From Bacteroidales bacterium (GTDB lineage: Bacteria; Bacteroidota; Bacteroidia; Bacteroidales; Marinilabiliaceae), in NCBI GenBank assembly GCA_024401355.1, contig JAKSLF010000023.1, forward strand, positions 1 to 46,876: a stretch of 46,876 nt of DNA. The letters are read 5' to 3'. The translations under genes were made by a program, and so were the position numbers. Every line of letters begins with the position of its first letter. Position 1 is the first letter of the stretch. Below are positions 33,029 to 42,267 of this stretch, piece by piece. The notes beneath the pieces were generated by a model. It saw only the letters and a program-made list of their open reading frames with translations. It had not been told where the DNA came from and searched no databases.

Positions 33029-33065
33029 CAAAGGTTGGCTGGCGCGGAGGCTAGCCTTACCTTTG
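33029..33065 (-). terminator. Possible terminator after the 91-residue gene
   Basis: CAAAGGT (33029-33035) pairs with ACCTTTG (33059-33065), and GGCT with AGCC forms the inner stem. On the minus strand the stem is followed by a CTTTTTCT tract; on the plus strand by a TTTTTG tract, so it may work in both directions. Confidence 0.6.
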
Positions 33066-33126
33066 TTTTTGTTTTTTGTATCTCGGCGCGGCCGGATGGC
33101 CGGAGTGAGAACGGTAAGTGTAGAGA

Positions 33127-33402
33127 TTAGAGTTTGTTAATCTCTTCAGTTACAGCCTGAACCTCAGCGACGAAATCGTCATCGAACTGGCGGAAGAAAG
33201 CCTTAACAGCCTTGCGGTCGCTCTTCTTGTCGATGTGGTTGGCGCGTGCGATGAACTCAGACTTGATGCGAGCAGCGCGGACGATAAGTTCAGCAGCCTT
33301 TTCGTTGTTAGTTCCTTCTACAGCGTTCTTGTAGTAGATAGTAGTGATGAGGTCGTCGGTCCAGTAACCGATACCTTTTTTGAGGTCTCTCTTGTTTGCC
33401 AT
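33127..33402 (-). CDS. Small conserved-looking helical protein
   Basis: A 91-residue cytosolic protein (MANKRDLKKGIGYWTDDLIT at the start) rich in Lys and Glu, with three or four predicted helices and no recognisable motif. It has a clear promoter and a terminator of its own, which supports it being real. The function is unknown. The length and basic helices would suit a small protein- or nucleic-acid-binding factor, but nothing in the sequence proves this. Confidence 0.8.
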   Translation of the reverse strand: MANKRDLKKGIGYWTDDLITTIYYKNAVEGTNNEKAAELIVRAARIKSEFIARANHIDKKSDRKAVKAFFRQFDDDFVAEVQAVTEEINKL

Positions 33403-33475
33403 ATTTGAAAATTTAATTTTATGGTTCTAGAAAAAATGAAGTGTGATGTGATGAATAAATCATATAACATCCATG

Positions 33476-33483
33476 CAAAGTTA
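33476..33483 (-). promoter_or_regulatory. -7 box of the 91-residue gene
   Basis: TAACTTTG on the minus strand (complement of 33476-33483), 73 bp ahead of the start. A -33 TTG is present but at 22 bp, longer than usual. Confidence 0.55.
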
Positions 33484-33807
33484 TAAAAATAAATCAGAAA
33501 ATAGACAAGGGAGGAAGAAAAAACGCAGGTGTGTTGCCGTGTAAGAGTAAAAAAAATAAAAAAAGCGAGAGTGTGGCGGAGAATGTGAAATAACAGATTG
33601 TAAGTAAAAGTAGCGATAAGTAGAAAAAGTGTAATCTGAAAAATGTGGTCTAAGGGTACGGTATGGTTATCTTAAGGGTATCTCAAAAGTATGGTATCCC
33701 TACGAATGATAAAAAAGAGGGAAAAATGCGAATTGACTTACAAAATGTAAGTTGGGTAAAAAACGAAAATAAATTAGCTGTGTTGATTGTTTTTGGCTTG
33801 GAATTTG
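33484..33807. other. Intergenic stretch between divergent genes
   Basis: A/G-rich on the plus strand, with no gene seen. It contains GGTATCCCTACG near 33695, the inverse of the 11-bp repeat at 9291, and several related GGTATGG/GGGTATC words between 33655 and 33705. Confidence 0.5.
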
Positions 33808-33815
33808 TATCTTTG
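33808..33815 (+). promoter_or_regulatory. -7 box of the DUF1573 operon
   Basis: TATCTTTG at 33808-33815, a full consensus match, 50 bp before the start at 33866. The -33 box is unclear. Confidence 0.65.
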
Positions 33816-33865
33816 CACCTATATATATCTATGAAAAAACAAACAGGCAATAAAAAAACGTGATT

Positions 33866-34951
33866 ATGAAGAAGATATTATCTATAGCGATGATGCTGTT
33901 CTGTGTAATGGCAGCAGCTCAGAAGCCGGTGTTGAAATTTGACACTATGGTGCATGACTTTGGTGAGATACAGGAAGCCAATGGTCCTGTGACGTTTGAG
34001 TTCAAGTATAACAACGGTGGCAAGACACCGCTTGTGTTGCATCAGGTTCAGGCGTCGTGTGGATGTACGACACCAGAGTGGACAAGAACACCAGTTCAGC
34101 CAGGCAAGTCGGGTTCTATAAAGGTGACATTTAATCCTCAGAACCGTCCGGGTCAGTTTAACAAGACAATAACAGTACAGTCGAATGCGGAGACTCCAGC
34201 TGTGACATTGCGCATTTCGGGCAACGTGCTTCAGAAGCCAAAGACAATGGAGGACGAGTATCCTGTAGTGTTGGACAAATTGAGACTTTCGGACAGTCAT
34301 TTGTCATTTACGAAGATGGTTCCAGGCGAAGTGAAGACAGCAGAAGTTAAGGTTTGGAACAATACATCGGAGGATGTGACTCCGGAATTTATTAACCTTC
34401 AGAACCACATAAAGATAGCCGCAAATCCTGCGACAATCAAGGCAGGTGAGACAGGTGTTATTGTAGCGACATACGATGCAGCCTTGAAGGGTGACTGGGG
34501 ATTTGTGAGTGACCAGGTGTATGTAATATATGATGGTCAGAAGAAATATAGCAACCGCTTGACATTGACTGGTACGATAGCAGAGGACTTCTCGAAGATG
34601 AGTGAAGCAGAGATGGCGAATGCTCCGGTGATTGCGGTTGACGACAAGGAATTTGACTTTGGCGTAGTTGGTCAGGGTTCGAAAGTGGAGCATGACTATG
34701 TTGTGACAAACAACGGTCAGGACAAGCTCATCATTCGTAAAGTGAAAGCATCATGTGGTTGTACAGCAGTAACACCAGCGAAGACAATACTGGAGAAGGG
34801 TGAGAGCACAACGATACATACAGTATTTGACTCGAGGGGTAAGAGTGGTCGTCAGCAGAAGACAATCACCGTGATAAGCAACGACCCAAAGCAGTCGAAC
34901 ATACTGCTTCGCATATCGGGAACAGTCTCGGTGCCATCGAATGGCAACTAG
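33866..34951 (+). CDS. DUF1573 protein with two copies of the domain
   Basis: A 361-residue exported protein; I use the ATG at 33866 (MKKILSIAMMLFCVMAAAQ), as the GTG at 33860 only adds two residues. Two DUF1573 Ig-like domains are clear, at ~20-110 and ~250-355. Each has the Phe-Asp-Phe/Gly start (VHDFGEI, FDFGVVG), the Cys-Gly-Cys turn (ASCGCTTPEW, ASCGCTAVTP) and a C-terminal 'LRISG' strand. The middle ~130 residues form a related beta domain without the CGC. The family is abundant in Bacteroidota and of unknown function, probably a periplasmic scaffold. It is followed after 43 bp by the TlpA-like gene. Confidence 0.92.
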   Translation: MKKILSIAMMLFCVMAAAQKPVLKFDTMVHDFGEIQEANGPVTFEFKYNNGGKTPLVLHQVQASCGCTTPEWTRTPVQPGKSGSIKVTFNPQNRPGQFNKTITVQSNAETPAVTLRISGNVLQKPKTMEDEYPVVLDKLRLSDSHLSFTKMVPGEVKTAEVKVWNNTSEDVTPEFINLQNHIKIAANPATIKAGETGVIVATYDAALKGDWGFVSDQVYVIYDGQKKYSNRLTLTGTIAEDFSKMSEAEMANAPVIAVDDKEFDFGVVGQGSKVEHDYVVTNNGQDKLIIRKVKASCGCTAVTPAKTILEKGESTTIHTVFDSRGKSGRQQKTITVISNDPKQSNILLRISGTVSVPSNGN

Positions 34952-34994
34952 GAAAAAGGGAAACAACAGGAAGTAGAATACAAAAAAGAGAAAT

Positions 34995-36134
34995 ATGAAT
35001 AGAACTCGAAAGACGACAATGGGCAAAATGGCCGTGATGATGTCGGCACTTGCCATGGTAGGATGCGGCAAACCAAGTCTGCACCTGACTGGTGAGATAG
35101 CCAACATGGAAGACGGCAAGATATATGCGGCAGTCTTGGACTCGTCGCTTCAGTCGCTGGAGTTTATTGACACCCTTGAGGTGAAAGGCGGCAAGTTGGA
35201 ACACAGGGGAATATCGCTTGTGGACCCAGAGTGCATATTGTTGTTTTTTGACGATCCGAATAGTGGTCGCCAGGGAACTAGGAGCATGACTCTTTTTGTG
35301 GGTAATGAGGATGTGAAGATCGTAGGTGACGTGAACAAACCAGAAGAATTTGTCGTTACGGGATCGGAATATAATCATCTGGTGGAGAACTATCAGGACA
35401 GCATTCCTGGAGTAGCTCAGCTTGACAGTCTTTATAGAGTGCTTCAGGGCATAGAGAATGACCAGGACCTGAGAGACGAAGTGAAGGGTCAGATGATGCA
35501 GATACAGGTGGAACAGAAGGAGTTTATTGACAAGATGATAAACGCCAACATAAACAATCCGGTTGGTGCCTTCCTGTTGTGCAACAACCTATATATGTAT
35601 AGCTTCGACCAGGTGGACGAGATGACATCGCAGATGGAGAAGTGGATGCCAAAGCACAAGTATGTGGCAGGTTTGAGGAATCAGATAGAATTGGCGCGTC
35701 CGGAGCATGACGCGATACAGCGAGTGCAGATAGGCAGACAGGCTCCAGACTTTGAGTTGCCGAACATCAATGGTGAGCAGGTGAAATTGAGTGACCTGCG
35801 AGGCAAGGTGGTTCTGATAGACTTCTGGGCATCGTGGTGTGCACCATGTCGCAGGAACAACGAGGGACTTGTCGAGACATACAAGAAATTCTCGCAGAAG
35901 GGCCTTGAGATAGTCAGCGTATCGGTAGACACACAAGTTGATGAGTGGAAGAAAGCCGTCAAGGAAGATGGATTGCTTGGTACATTGCTGATAGACTCGG
36001 TGAACCTTGTTGCGTCGACATATTGTGTGAAGACAATACCATGTGCATTCCTTATAGATCCGGATGGAGAGATAGTGTCTCGTGACTCTCAGGTAGAGGA
36101 CCTTTTTGCGGATATAGAGAGAATGTTGAAGTAG
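34995..36134 (+). CDS. TlpA-like thioredoxin lipoprotein with DUF4369-type N-terminus
   Basis: A 379-residue lipoprotein (signal ending AMVGCGKPS). Residues ~28-235 have the beta-rich DUF4369 opening (LHLTGEIANMEDGKIY) and then helices. Residues ~240-379 are a thioredoxin/AhpC-TSA domain with the redox motif WCAPC (281-285) in 'LIDFWASWCAPCRRNNEG' and the cis-Pro in KTIPCAFLID. It is expected to reduce or rearrange disulfides in the periplasm. Multiple paralogues of this architecture are usual in Bacteroidales. The DUF1573 gene directly upstream encodes conserved CGC motifs, a possible substrate; that pairing is inference. Confidence 0.92.
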   Translation: MNRTRKTTMGKMAVMMSALAMVGCGKPSLHLTGEIANMEDGKIYAAVLDSSLQSLEFIDTLEVKGGKLEHRGISLVDPECILLFFDDPNSGRQGTRSMTLFVGNEDVKIVGDVNKPEEFVVTGSEYNHLVENYQDSIPGVAQLDSLYRVLQGIENDQDLRDEVKGQMMQIQVEQKEFIDKMINANINNPVGAFLLCNNLYMYSFDQVDEMTSQMEKWMPKHKYVAGLRNQIELARPEHDAIQRVQIGRQAPDFELPNINGEQVKLSDLRGKVVLIDFWASWCAPCRRNNEGLVETYKKFSQKGLEIVSVSVDTQVDEWKKAVKEDGLLGTLLIDSVNLVASTYCVKTIPCAFLIDPDGEIVSRDSQVEDLFADIERMLK

Positions 36135-36178
36135 GAATTTTAGTGTTTAATATATAGTTCTAAGCTTAACGTCGTTTT

Positions 36179-37561
36179 ATGTCACTTATAAAATCGATAT
36201 CTGGAATCAGAGGAACGATAGGTGGAAAGCCAGGAGATGGACTTTCGCCACTTGATATAGTAAGATTTGTTTCGGCATACGCCACATTTATAAAGAAAGG
36301 TCGCAAGAAAGCCAAAGTAGTGGTGGGTCGAGATGCCCGTATATCGGGTACGATGGTTAGAAACGTTGTAGTCGGCACATTGCAGGGCATGGGAGTTGAC
36401 GTAGTGGACATAGACCTTGCGACAACACCTACAACCGAGATAGCCGTTACTGCGGAGAAAGCGGATGGTGGAATCATATTGACAGCATCGCATAATCCGT
36501 TGCAGTGGAATGCGTTGAAGCTGTTGAACAAAGACGGCGAATTCTTGTCGGCAAAGGATGGTCAGGAAGTGCTTGCCATGGCGGCAGCGGATGCATTTGA
36601 GTATGCCGATGTAGAAGAACTTGGAAGTGTAGAATTCAAGAACTATACAGAATACCATATAAATAAGGTGCTCGACCTTAAGCTGGTTGACGTAGAAGCC
36701 ATCAAGAAGGCGGACTTCTGCGTGGCGATAGACACCGTGAACTCGGTAGGTGGCATAGTGTTGCCTGAGTTGCTTGCGGCACTTGGCGTGAGAAGATTTA
36801 AATATCTGAACACAGAAGCGACAGGTCGATTTGCACATAATCCGGAGCCAATCCCACAGAACCTGACAGACATATCGTCGCTCATGGCAAAGGGTGGAAT
36901 AGACGTTGGCTTTGTGGTAGACCCTGATGTGGACCGTCTGGCGATAATCTGCGAAGACGGAAGCATGTTCAACGAAGAGTATACGATAGTTGCGGTGGCT
37001 GACTATGTGTTGGAGAATACAGTAGGCAATACCGTGACGAATCTGTCGTCGTCGAGAGCGTTGAGAGACGTGACAGAGGCGAAGGGTGGAAAATATACAG
37101 CTGCGGCCGTTGGTGAAGTGAACGTAGTCACAGAGATGAAGCGCGTAGGTGCGGTTATTGGTGGTGAGGGCAATGGTGGTGTGATCTATCCAGAGAGCCA
37201 TTATGGTCGTGATGCACTTGTCGGCATAGCATTATTCTTGAGTCATCTGGCTCACAAGAAGATGAAAGTGAGCGAGCTGAAGAAGACATATCCGGAGTAT
37301 TTCATCTCGAAGAACAGGATAGACCTTTCGCCTGCGGTAGATGTAGATGCAGTATTAGTGAAAGTGAAAGAGAAATATGCTCAGGAGAAAGTTACAGACA
37401 TCGATGGAGTGAAAATAGACTTCAAGGAGTCGTGGGTACACCTGAGAAAGTCGAATACAGAGCCAATTATCAGAGTATATTCAGAAGCGCACAGCATGGC
37501 CGAGGCAGAAAAACTGGCAAAGGACGTGATGGCAGTTGTAGAAGAATTGAGCCGCAAGTAA
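36179..37561 (+). CDS. glmM: Phosphoglucosamine mutase / phosphohexomutase
   Basis: A 460-residue alpha-D-phosphohexomutase. The phosphoserine loop is LTASHNPLQWN (Ser near 104), the Mg2+ loop is DPDVDRLAI, the sugar-binding loop is GGEGNGG and the C-terminal phosphate loop is 'RKSNTEPIIRVYSEA'. The length and the start (LIKSISGIRGTIGG) suit the Bacteroidota GlmM group, which converts glucosamine-6-P to glucosamine-1-P for wall precursors. A phosphomannomutase/phosphoglucomutase role cannot be excluded. It is 44 bp after the TlpA-like gene. Confidence 0.88.
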   Translation: MSLIKSISGIRGTIGGKPGDGLSPLDIVRFVSAYATFIKKGRKKAKVVVGRDARISGTMVRNVVVGTLQGMGVDVVDIDLATTPTTEIAVTAEKADGGIILTASHNPLQWNALKLLNKDGEFLSAKDGQEVLAMAAADAFEYADVEELGSVEFKNYTEYHINKVLDLKLVDVEAIKKADFCVAIDTVNSVGGIVLPELLAALGVRRFKYLNTEATGRFAHNPEPIPQNLTDISSLMAKGGIDVGFVVDPDVDRLAIICEDGSMFNEEYTIVAVADYVLENTVGNTVTNLSSSRALRDVTEAKGGKYTAAAVGEVNVVTEMKRVGAVIGGEGNGGVIYPESHYGRDALVGIALFLSHLAHKKMKVSELKKTYPEYFISKNRIDLSPAVDVDAVLVKVKEKYAQEKVTDIDGVKIDFKESWVHLRKSNTEPIIRVYSEAHSMAEAEKLAKDVMAVVEELSRK

Positions 37562-37654
37562 AGTGGTTTGATATATAACATGCTGAATAATAGGGTGGTG
37601 CAATAAATTCTTATTTGGAAAGCATTCAAATAGACAATTGTGGCACAGAAATTG

Positions 37655-37685
37655 TTTGATAATTGGAAAAATGAATATATTTTTG
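37655..37685 (+). promoter_or_regulatory. Predicted promoter of the ferredoxin gene
   Basis: TTTG (37655-37658), 19 bp, TATTTTTG (37678-37685): a full match to the consensus, 42 bp before the ATG. Confidence 0.8.
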
Positions 37686-37727
37686 CAATAACAAAAACAG
37701 AACGATAACCAATTAAAAAGAACGAAT

Positions 37728-37898
37728 ATGGCTTACGTAATTAGCGATGACTGCGTTTCATGTGGATCATGCGCAGGTGAGTGCCCAGTAGAGGCAATCT
37801 CTGAAGGCGAAGGCAAGTATGTAATCAATGCAGAAGCATGCATGTCTTGCGGTACATGTGCGGGTGTTTGCCCAACAGGTGCAATTTCAGAGGCATAA
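37728..37898 (+). CDS. 2[4Fe-4S] ferredoxin
   Basis: A 56-residue clostridial-type ferredoxin carrying electrons at low potential. Two clusters are ligated by Cys9, 12, 15, 19 and Cys38, 41, 44, 48 (CVSCGSCAGECP and CMSCGTCAGVCP). It is a single-gene unit with a consensus promoter and a strong terminator, which suggests high expression. It supports an anaerobic lifestyle and may serve pyruvate:ferredoxin oxidoreductase or similar enzymes encoded elsewhere. Confidence 0.97.
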   Translation: MAYVISDDCVSCGSCAGECPVEAISEGEGKYVINAEACMSCGTCAGVCPTGAISEA

Positions 37899-37924
37899 TC
37901 GAGAGGCTTCCTCAAGATAAAAGG

Positions 37925-37956
37925 AGACCCTTTCTCAGTAGAGAAGGGGTCTTTTT
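37925..37956 (+). terminator. Terminator after the ferredoxin gene
   Basis: AGACCCTTTCTC (37925-37936) pairs with GAGAAGGGGTCT (37941-37952), 12 bp with a T:G wobble, loop AGTA, followed by a T run. Confidence 0.93.
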
Positions 37957-38077
37957 GTGTTTGTGAGAGAATGATGCTAGTGAAACATAAAAAAGTCAGT
38001 CGTTTTGTAGGAAAAAAGGTAAAAAATTAGTATTTTTACGTGCTTAAAATATGCAAAGAAAAACAGTTGAGTAATTG

Positions 38078-40108
38078 ATGAAAAGATTAAGGATATTAAT
38101 GATGGCGGCAGGTGTCGCAGCTGCAAGTGTTGTGGCTTCGGCGGAAGAGACTGTAGCCATGACGACGACAGGCAGTTGGGATAATGTGGTCAGCTTTTCC
38201 ATAAATCCAACAGAGGATCACATAGTGATGACCATGATCGATGATGCTGGTGCAGAGCGTGCGTATGAGACGAACAAGAGGAACGGCCAGTGGGAAGAGT
38301 TGAAAGCCATAAGTGCATTGAATGACAAGTGTGGCGTAGGCGAGGATGTCGGTGGAATCTTCATGACAGACAATGAGCAGAGAATATACTTCCATGCGAA
38401 CTATGCTGGTGGTGAGGGTGGATATGATATCTATTATAGTGAACTTACTGCAGATGGATGGGGCGAACCTCAGCTAGACAAGAAAATATCATCGACAGGT
38501 GACGATACATATCCGACATTGACAAACGGACTTGAGACAATTTATCTGTTGCGTCATCAGGCAGTGAGCGACGTGAAGAAAGAGAAGAAAGAGTCGGACA
38601 AGCAGAGCATATACTATAGCGACAGAAATGCAAAGGGCGAGTGGGCTAGAGCTCTGCCAGCAAACGTAGCGTTGAACTATGGATATGTGATGGACGTGAA
38701 CATTGCGTTGGATGGAAAGACAATGTATTATTCGATAAGGGAGGACAAGAAAGACGAATCGAGAATAATATATTCATACACGATGTTGAAGAACGAGTGG
38801 ACATTGCCAGTAAAGGTATTCAATGACGACTCGGGCTATGACTATTATTCACCAAGGTATGCAGGTGGAAAAGTGTATGTGATAAAGAGCAACAACAAGA
38901 AGAGAATCAGAGCAGGCAAGATAATGTCGTTTGATTGTCCAGAAGCGAACCGTCCGAAGGCGACAGTCAATGAGCTCGGTGAAGTGATAAAGAAAGGTGC
39001 GAAGACACCTGTAGCAGCAGACATAGTAGTGTATGACCCTACGACAATGAACGTCATTGGACGTTATGAGAGCAGCGGGTTCAGTGGCATCTATGACCTG
39101 ACGAACCGTTCAAAGAGCAGATATATCGTAGACGTGAGAAGCAAGGGATATTCGTATGCTTCGTATCAGATAGACTATAACGAAAGTGAGAAACCTCAGA
39201 TGCCAAGAGCGATAGTGCTGTTTGATACGATACAGTTGGTGATGAGCGTGTATGATGCGGAAGTGTTCCGTCCGCTTGACGGCAAAGTGATAGCCGTAAG
39301 ACAGTCGGACAAAGCCATAATACGATCGACAAAGAGGTCGGATGGAAAATATGTAATGTCGTTGCCACTTGGAAGCAACTATAACATCATAGCGACAGCG
39401 AATGGATTTGAGGAGAACAAATTCATGTTCAAACTTGAGGGTGACATTGTATTCTCGGAATTTGAACGAGAGTTGGCGCTTGTGCCACAGAAGACAGACA
39501 TGGTAGTTAGCGTAGTGGACGCAGAGACCAAGGCTCCGTTGAGTGCAGAAGTAGAGTTGAGGAACCTGAAGCGAGAGGAGACTATAAGGATAAAGCCATC
39601 GGAGATGGTTGGTGGCGAGGCCAAAGTGAAATTGAGGACAGGTGACAAATATGACATGACAGTCAGTGGCGTTAAGAGCTATTCGTTCCACAACAGGAAA
39701 GTGGAAGTGAAGACCAAGGATGCCATGAAAGAAGTGGTAGAGCTTATAGCCTTGAGAGCCAACTCGGCAGTTCGCCTGAACAATATAAACTTTGAAACAG
39801 CATCGGCAGAGATAATGCCGGAATCGTATGAAGAACTTGATCGACTGGTAGAACTTATGGAGCAGAATCCTGGTTTGAGATTTGAAGTGTCGGCTCATAC
39901 GGACAACGTTGGTGCTGCATCGTATAACATGACATTGTCGAACAGGCGAGCTCAGTCGGTTGCTGACTATCTTGTAGAGAGTGGCATCAGAGCAGACAGG
40001 CTTGTGACAAAGGGTTATGGAATGAGCAAACCTATTGTGCCAAACGACAGCGAAGAGAATAGAGCTCAGAATAGACGAGTAGAATTCCAGATGATAGGCG
40101 AAGAGTAA
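38078..40108 (+). CDS. PD40 / carboxypeptidase-regulatory-like / OmpA protein (PorE-like)
   Basis: A 676-residue exported protein (signal MKRLRILMMAAGVAAASVVASA). Residues ~30-290 are a PD40-type propeller (VVSFSINPTEDHIVMTM, 'DTYPTLTNGLETIYLL'). Residues ~300-460 hold two carboxypeptidase-regulatory-like beta folds (TPVAADIVVYDPTTMNVIG; RPLDGKVIAVRQSDKAI), and a third beta repeat is near 470-550. The C-terminal OmpA domain has NINFETASAEIMPESYEELD and the peptidoglycan-binding HTDNVG...NRRAQSVADYL. This order resembles PorE of the type IX secretion system, but the N-terminal TPR of PorE is missing. It probably links the outer membrane machinery to peptidoglycan. The partner gene follows after 18 bp. 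Confidence 0.85.
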   Translation: MKRLRILMMAAGVAAASVVASAEETVAMTTTGSWDNVVSFSINPTEDHIVMTMIDDAGAERAYETNKRNGQWEELKAISALNDKCGVGEDVGGIFMTDNEQRIYFHANYAGGEGGYDIYYSELTADGWGEPQLDKKISSTGDDTYPTLTNGLETIYLLRHQAVSDVKKEKKESDKQSIYYSDRNAKGEWARALPANVALNYGYVMDVNIALDGKTMYYSIREDKKDESRIIYSYTMLKNEWTLPVKVFNDDSGYDYYSPRYAGGKVYVIKSNNKKRIRAGKIMSFDCPEANRPKATVNELGEVIKKGAKTPVAADIVVYDPTTMNVIGRYESSGFSGIYDLTNRSKSRYIVDVRSKGYSYASYQIDYNESEKPQMPRAIVLFDTIQLVMSVYDAEVFRPLDGKVIAVRQSDKAIIRSTKRSDGKYVMSLPLGSNYNIIATANGFEENKFMFKLEGDIVFSEFERELALVPQKTDMVVSVVDAETKAPLSAEVELRNLKREETIRIKPSEMVGGEAKVKLRTGDKYDMTVSGVKSYSFHNRKVEVKTKDAMKEVVELIALRANSAVRLNNINFETASAEIMPESYEELDRLVELMEQNPGLRFEVSAHTDNVGAASYNMTLSNRRAQSVADYLVESGIRADRLVTKGYGMSKPIVPNDSEENRAQNRRVEFQMIGEE

Positions 40109-40126
40109 AAAGCAAAACGGAGAAAG

Positions 40127-42169
40127 ATGAAAATTACACGATATATAAATATTCTGGTTGCCGTAGCCATGGTGTGGTCGGCGACGATAGCCAATGCCCA
40201 GAAGAAATATGACGACATCTATAACGAGTTGCCAAATTTGAGTTTGGACCAGGCGTATTCGATGCTTTTGGCCTTTCAGAAGCAGAATCCATATTTCGCA
40301 AACACATATCTGCAGCTTGGTGTGATATGTGAGCACAAGATGGTATTGACAGATCCGTTGCGAGACATCAACAGCGCCCAGTTCTGGTCGGATCAGGCAC
40401 ATTTGTTCTATGGCAACTTCAACGTATTCTATAAAGAAGGAGACTACCGGTCGAACGAAGAGTACTATGAAAACCTCAGGATACCTCACGAAGGTGAGAA
40501 AGTGAAAGAGAGTGACATCAAAGAGTTCGTGAACAAGCATGAAGCAAAATGCAAGGGCTTCAAGGACACGACCATGATGATATATGAATCGTTGGAAAAG
40601 TCGAAGGCAGCATACGACCGATGCATGAAGAGCTATATGGCTATGTGTGAGAAGTATGCGAACTACAATGAGTTGCTGCTGGGCTATGACAAGAAATTGG
40701 AAGAGCGAATGTCGACACTTGTAGGAGACATAGCAGAGTGTGAGAAAGAATTCAAAAATTACAAGAGTCTGATTACAGCATATCCTCTGCTCAACTACAG
40801 ACAGTTGTATGAGAAGAAAGAGATAGAGACATTCAGACTTGATGGACTTACGAACTCGGACTTCCTTGAAAACAGGTTTGCAATATGGGACTTCAAAAAG
40901 TGGGTTGACCAGTACAAGAACGCCATAGAGGGAGCGATAATGCCATTGAGAAAAGAGATAGAAAAGATAAATGCCCAATATGCGAATCGTAAATCGCAGA
41001 TGACGGAATCGCCATTGGATGAGCGATTTATATATAGACTTGGCAAATACGACAACAGTTCGCTGGTGAGAGAATTGTTTGCGTATCTTGAATCGCGTCG
41101 AGAATTGGTAGTGATGGGTAACGACAGCATAGCGTTGAATGTAGACTCGTCGTATGTAGTGATGAATAGAAAGATGCGTCATATATACAACATGTCGGCA
41201 GCAGAAAACGAAGTGAAGCGAATGCTCGAGAACATGCAGAGCAGCGTGACGCAGGATAGAGTGAACAGATTCGTGGAGTTCTTTGACAAGAACTATGGCG
41301 GAATAGACGGACTCAAAGCCTTGAAAAACAGTGAGATTCCGTATGTAGAGCAAGTCATGGACCAGGCGTTGGACAACTTTGCGAAATATCGTAAAGCAGC
41401 AGAGGTGAAAGCTTTGCAGCCTGCATATAGTGGAAAGACAGCCAAAAACGCTGCATTGCCATTGTGGAAAGTTGGTGACTATGAGATAGGAAACCTCAGC
41501 GGAAACTACGTGACAAGCATCGTGGCCCGTGACGTCTATGGTCGTCCGGCGTATGTAGCAGGTGTGAAGAAAGCAGACTTGAAGAGCGTCTTTGTAGCAA
41601 AGATAGACGAGAGTGGAAACACAGCATGGCTGATAGAAGCGAAGAAAGTGGAGAACGTGAAAACGCTTATGTCGACAGCAGACGGATGTGTGATGACCGC
41701 AGAAGTGGAAGGTCGTCCGACAGCCATAAGTTATTCGGATGCGGGCAAGGAGATGTTGAGATTTGAACTTGGCTCGGGAGAATTGACGACCATGAGGAAG
41801 GGATCTGTGACGAAGCAGATAAAATATGCATACACAGGAGAGAGTGGTAAAGCGACATATTATGTAGTGGACTCACTTGGTGTGAAGGAATATTCGGAGA
41901 CATTTAGTGACATAGAGAGAGTGGATAACATCCAGGAAGTGTCGGCAGGAACAATGCTGATAGGAACGCAAAGTGGGAAATTGGCAGTGAAGATTGTAGG
42001 TGACGGAACAGCAAGAGATGCGAAAATAGTAAAAGAAGGAAGTGGTATAAGAGTAGAGAGAGTGTTTAGAGCATCGGCGCGTGAGATATGTATCTTTGTG
42101 TCGGATGGTCAGGGGAAGCAAGGTTTGGTGATAGTGAGTGATGGAGGAGAAGTCGTCAAGACGATATAA
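40127..42169 (+). CDS. Exported 680-residue protein, function unknown
   Basis: A signal peptide (MKITRYINILVAVAMVWSAT..NAQ) precedes a helical half (residues ~25-400) with TPR-like opening segments ('LSLDQAYSMLLAFQKQNPYFANTYLQLGV') and long Lys/Glu helices. The C-terminal half (~430-680) has repeated short beta strands typical of a propeller ('YVTSIVARDVYGRPAYVAGV', 'SVFVAKIDESGNTAWLIEA', 'AREICIFVSDGQGKQGLVIV'). The family is not recognised. It starts 18 bp after the PorE-like gene, so the two should be made together. The TPR-like front of this protein could supply what the PorE-like protein lacks; that is inference. Confidence 0.85.
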   Translation: MKITRYINILVAVAMVWSATIANAQKKYDDIYNELPNLSLDQAYSMLLAFQKQNPYFANTYLQLGVICEHKMVLTDPLRDINSAQFWSDQAHLFYGNFNVFYKEGDYRSNEEYYENLRIPHEGEKVKESDIKEFVNKHEAKCKGFKDTTMMIYESLEKSKAAYDRCMKSYMAMCEKYANYNELLLGYDKKLEERMSTLVGDIAECEKEFKNYKSLITAYPLLNYRQLYEKKEIETFRLDGLTNSDFLENRFAIWDFKKWVDQYKNAIEGAIMPLRKEIEKINAQYANRKSQMTESPLDERFIYRLGKYDNSSLVRELFAYLESRRELVVMGNDSIALNVDSSYVVMNRKMRHIYNMSAAENEVKRMLENMQSSVTQDRVNRFVEFFDKNYGGIDGLKALKNSEIPYVEQVMDQALDNFAKYRKAAEVKALQPAYSGKTAKNAALPLWKVGDYEIGNLSGNYVTSIVARDVYGRPAYVAGVKKADLKSVFVAKIDESGNTAWLIEAKKVENVKTLMSTADGCVMTAEVEGRPTAISYSDAGKEMLRFELGSGELTTMRKGSVTKQIKYAYTGESGKATYYVVDSLGVKEYSETFSDIERVDNIQEVSAGTMLIGTQSGKLAVKIVGDGTARDAKIVKEGSGIRVERVFRASAREICIFVSDGQGKQGLVIVSDGGEVVKTI

Positions 42170-42214
42170 GTCGAGACGAGAAATCTTCAGAATGATAAAA
42201 AAGGTGATAAAAAG

Positions 42215-42245
42215 TTGCATATAACAAAAAAAACGTCTAATTTAG
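42215..42245 (+). promoter_or_regulatory. Possible promoter of the cyclase-HD gene
   Basis: TTG (42215-42217), 20 bp, TAATTTAG (42238-42245). The -7 box has one mismatch, the same variant as at 20385. Confidence 0.4.
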
Positions 42246-42267
42246 TCGTTATATAGTAAATTAGGAA

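Noticed and set aside
39110-41353. Very long minus-strand open frame (about 747 codons)
   Set aside because: It is antisense to two genes with signal peptides and clear domains. Its residue composition (Tyr, Cys, His rich) is typical of a shadow frame.
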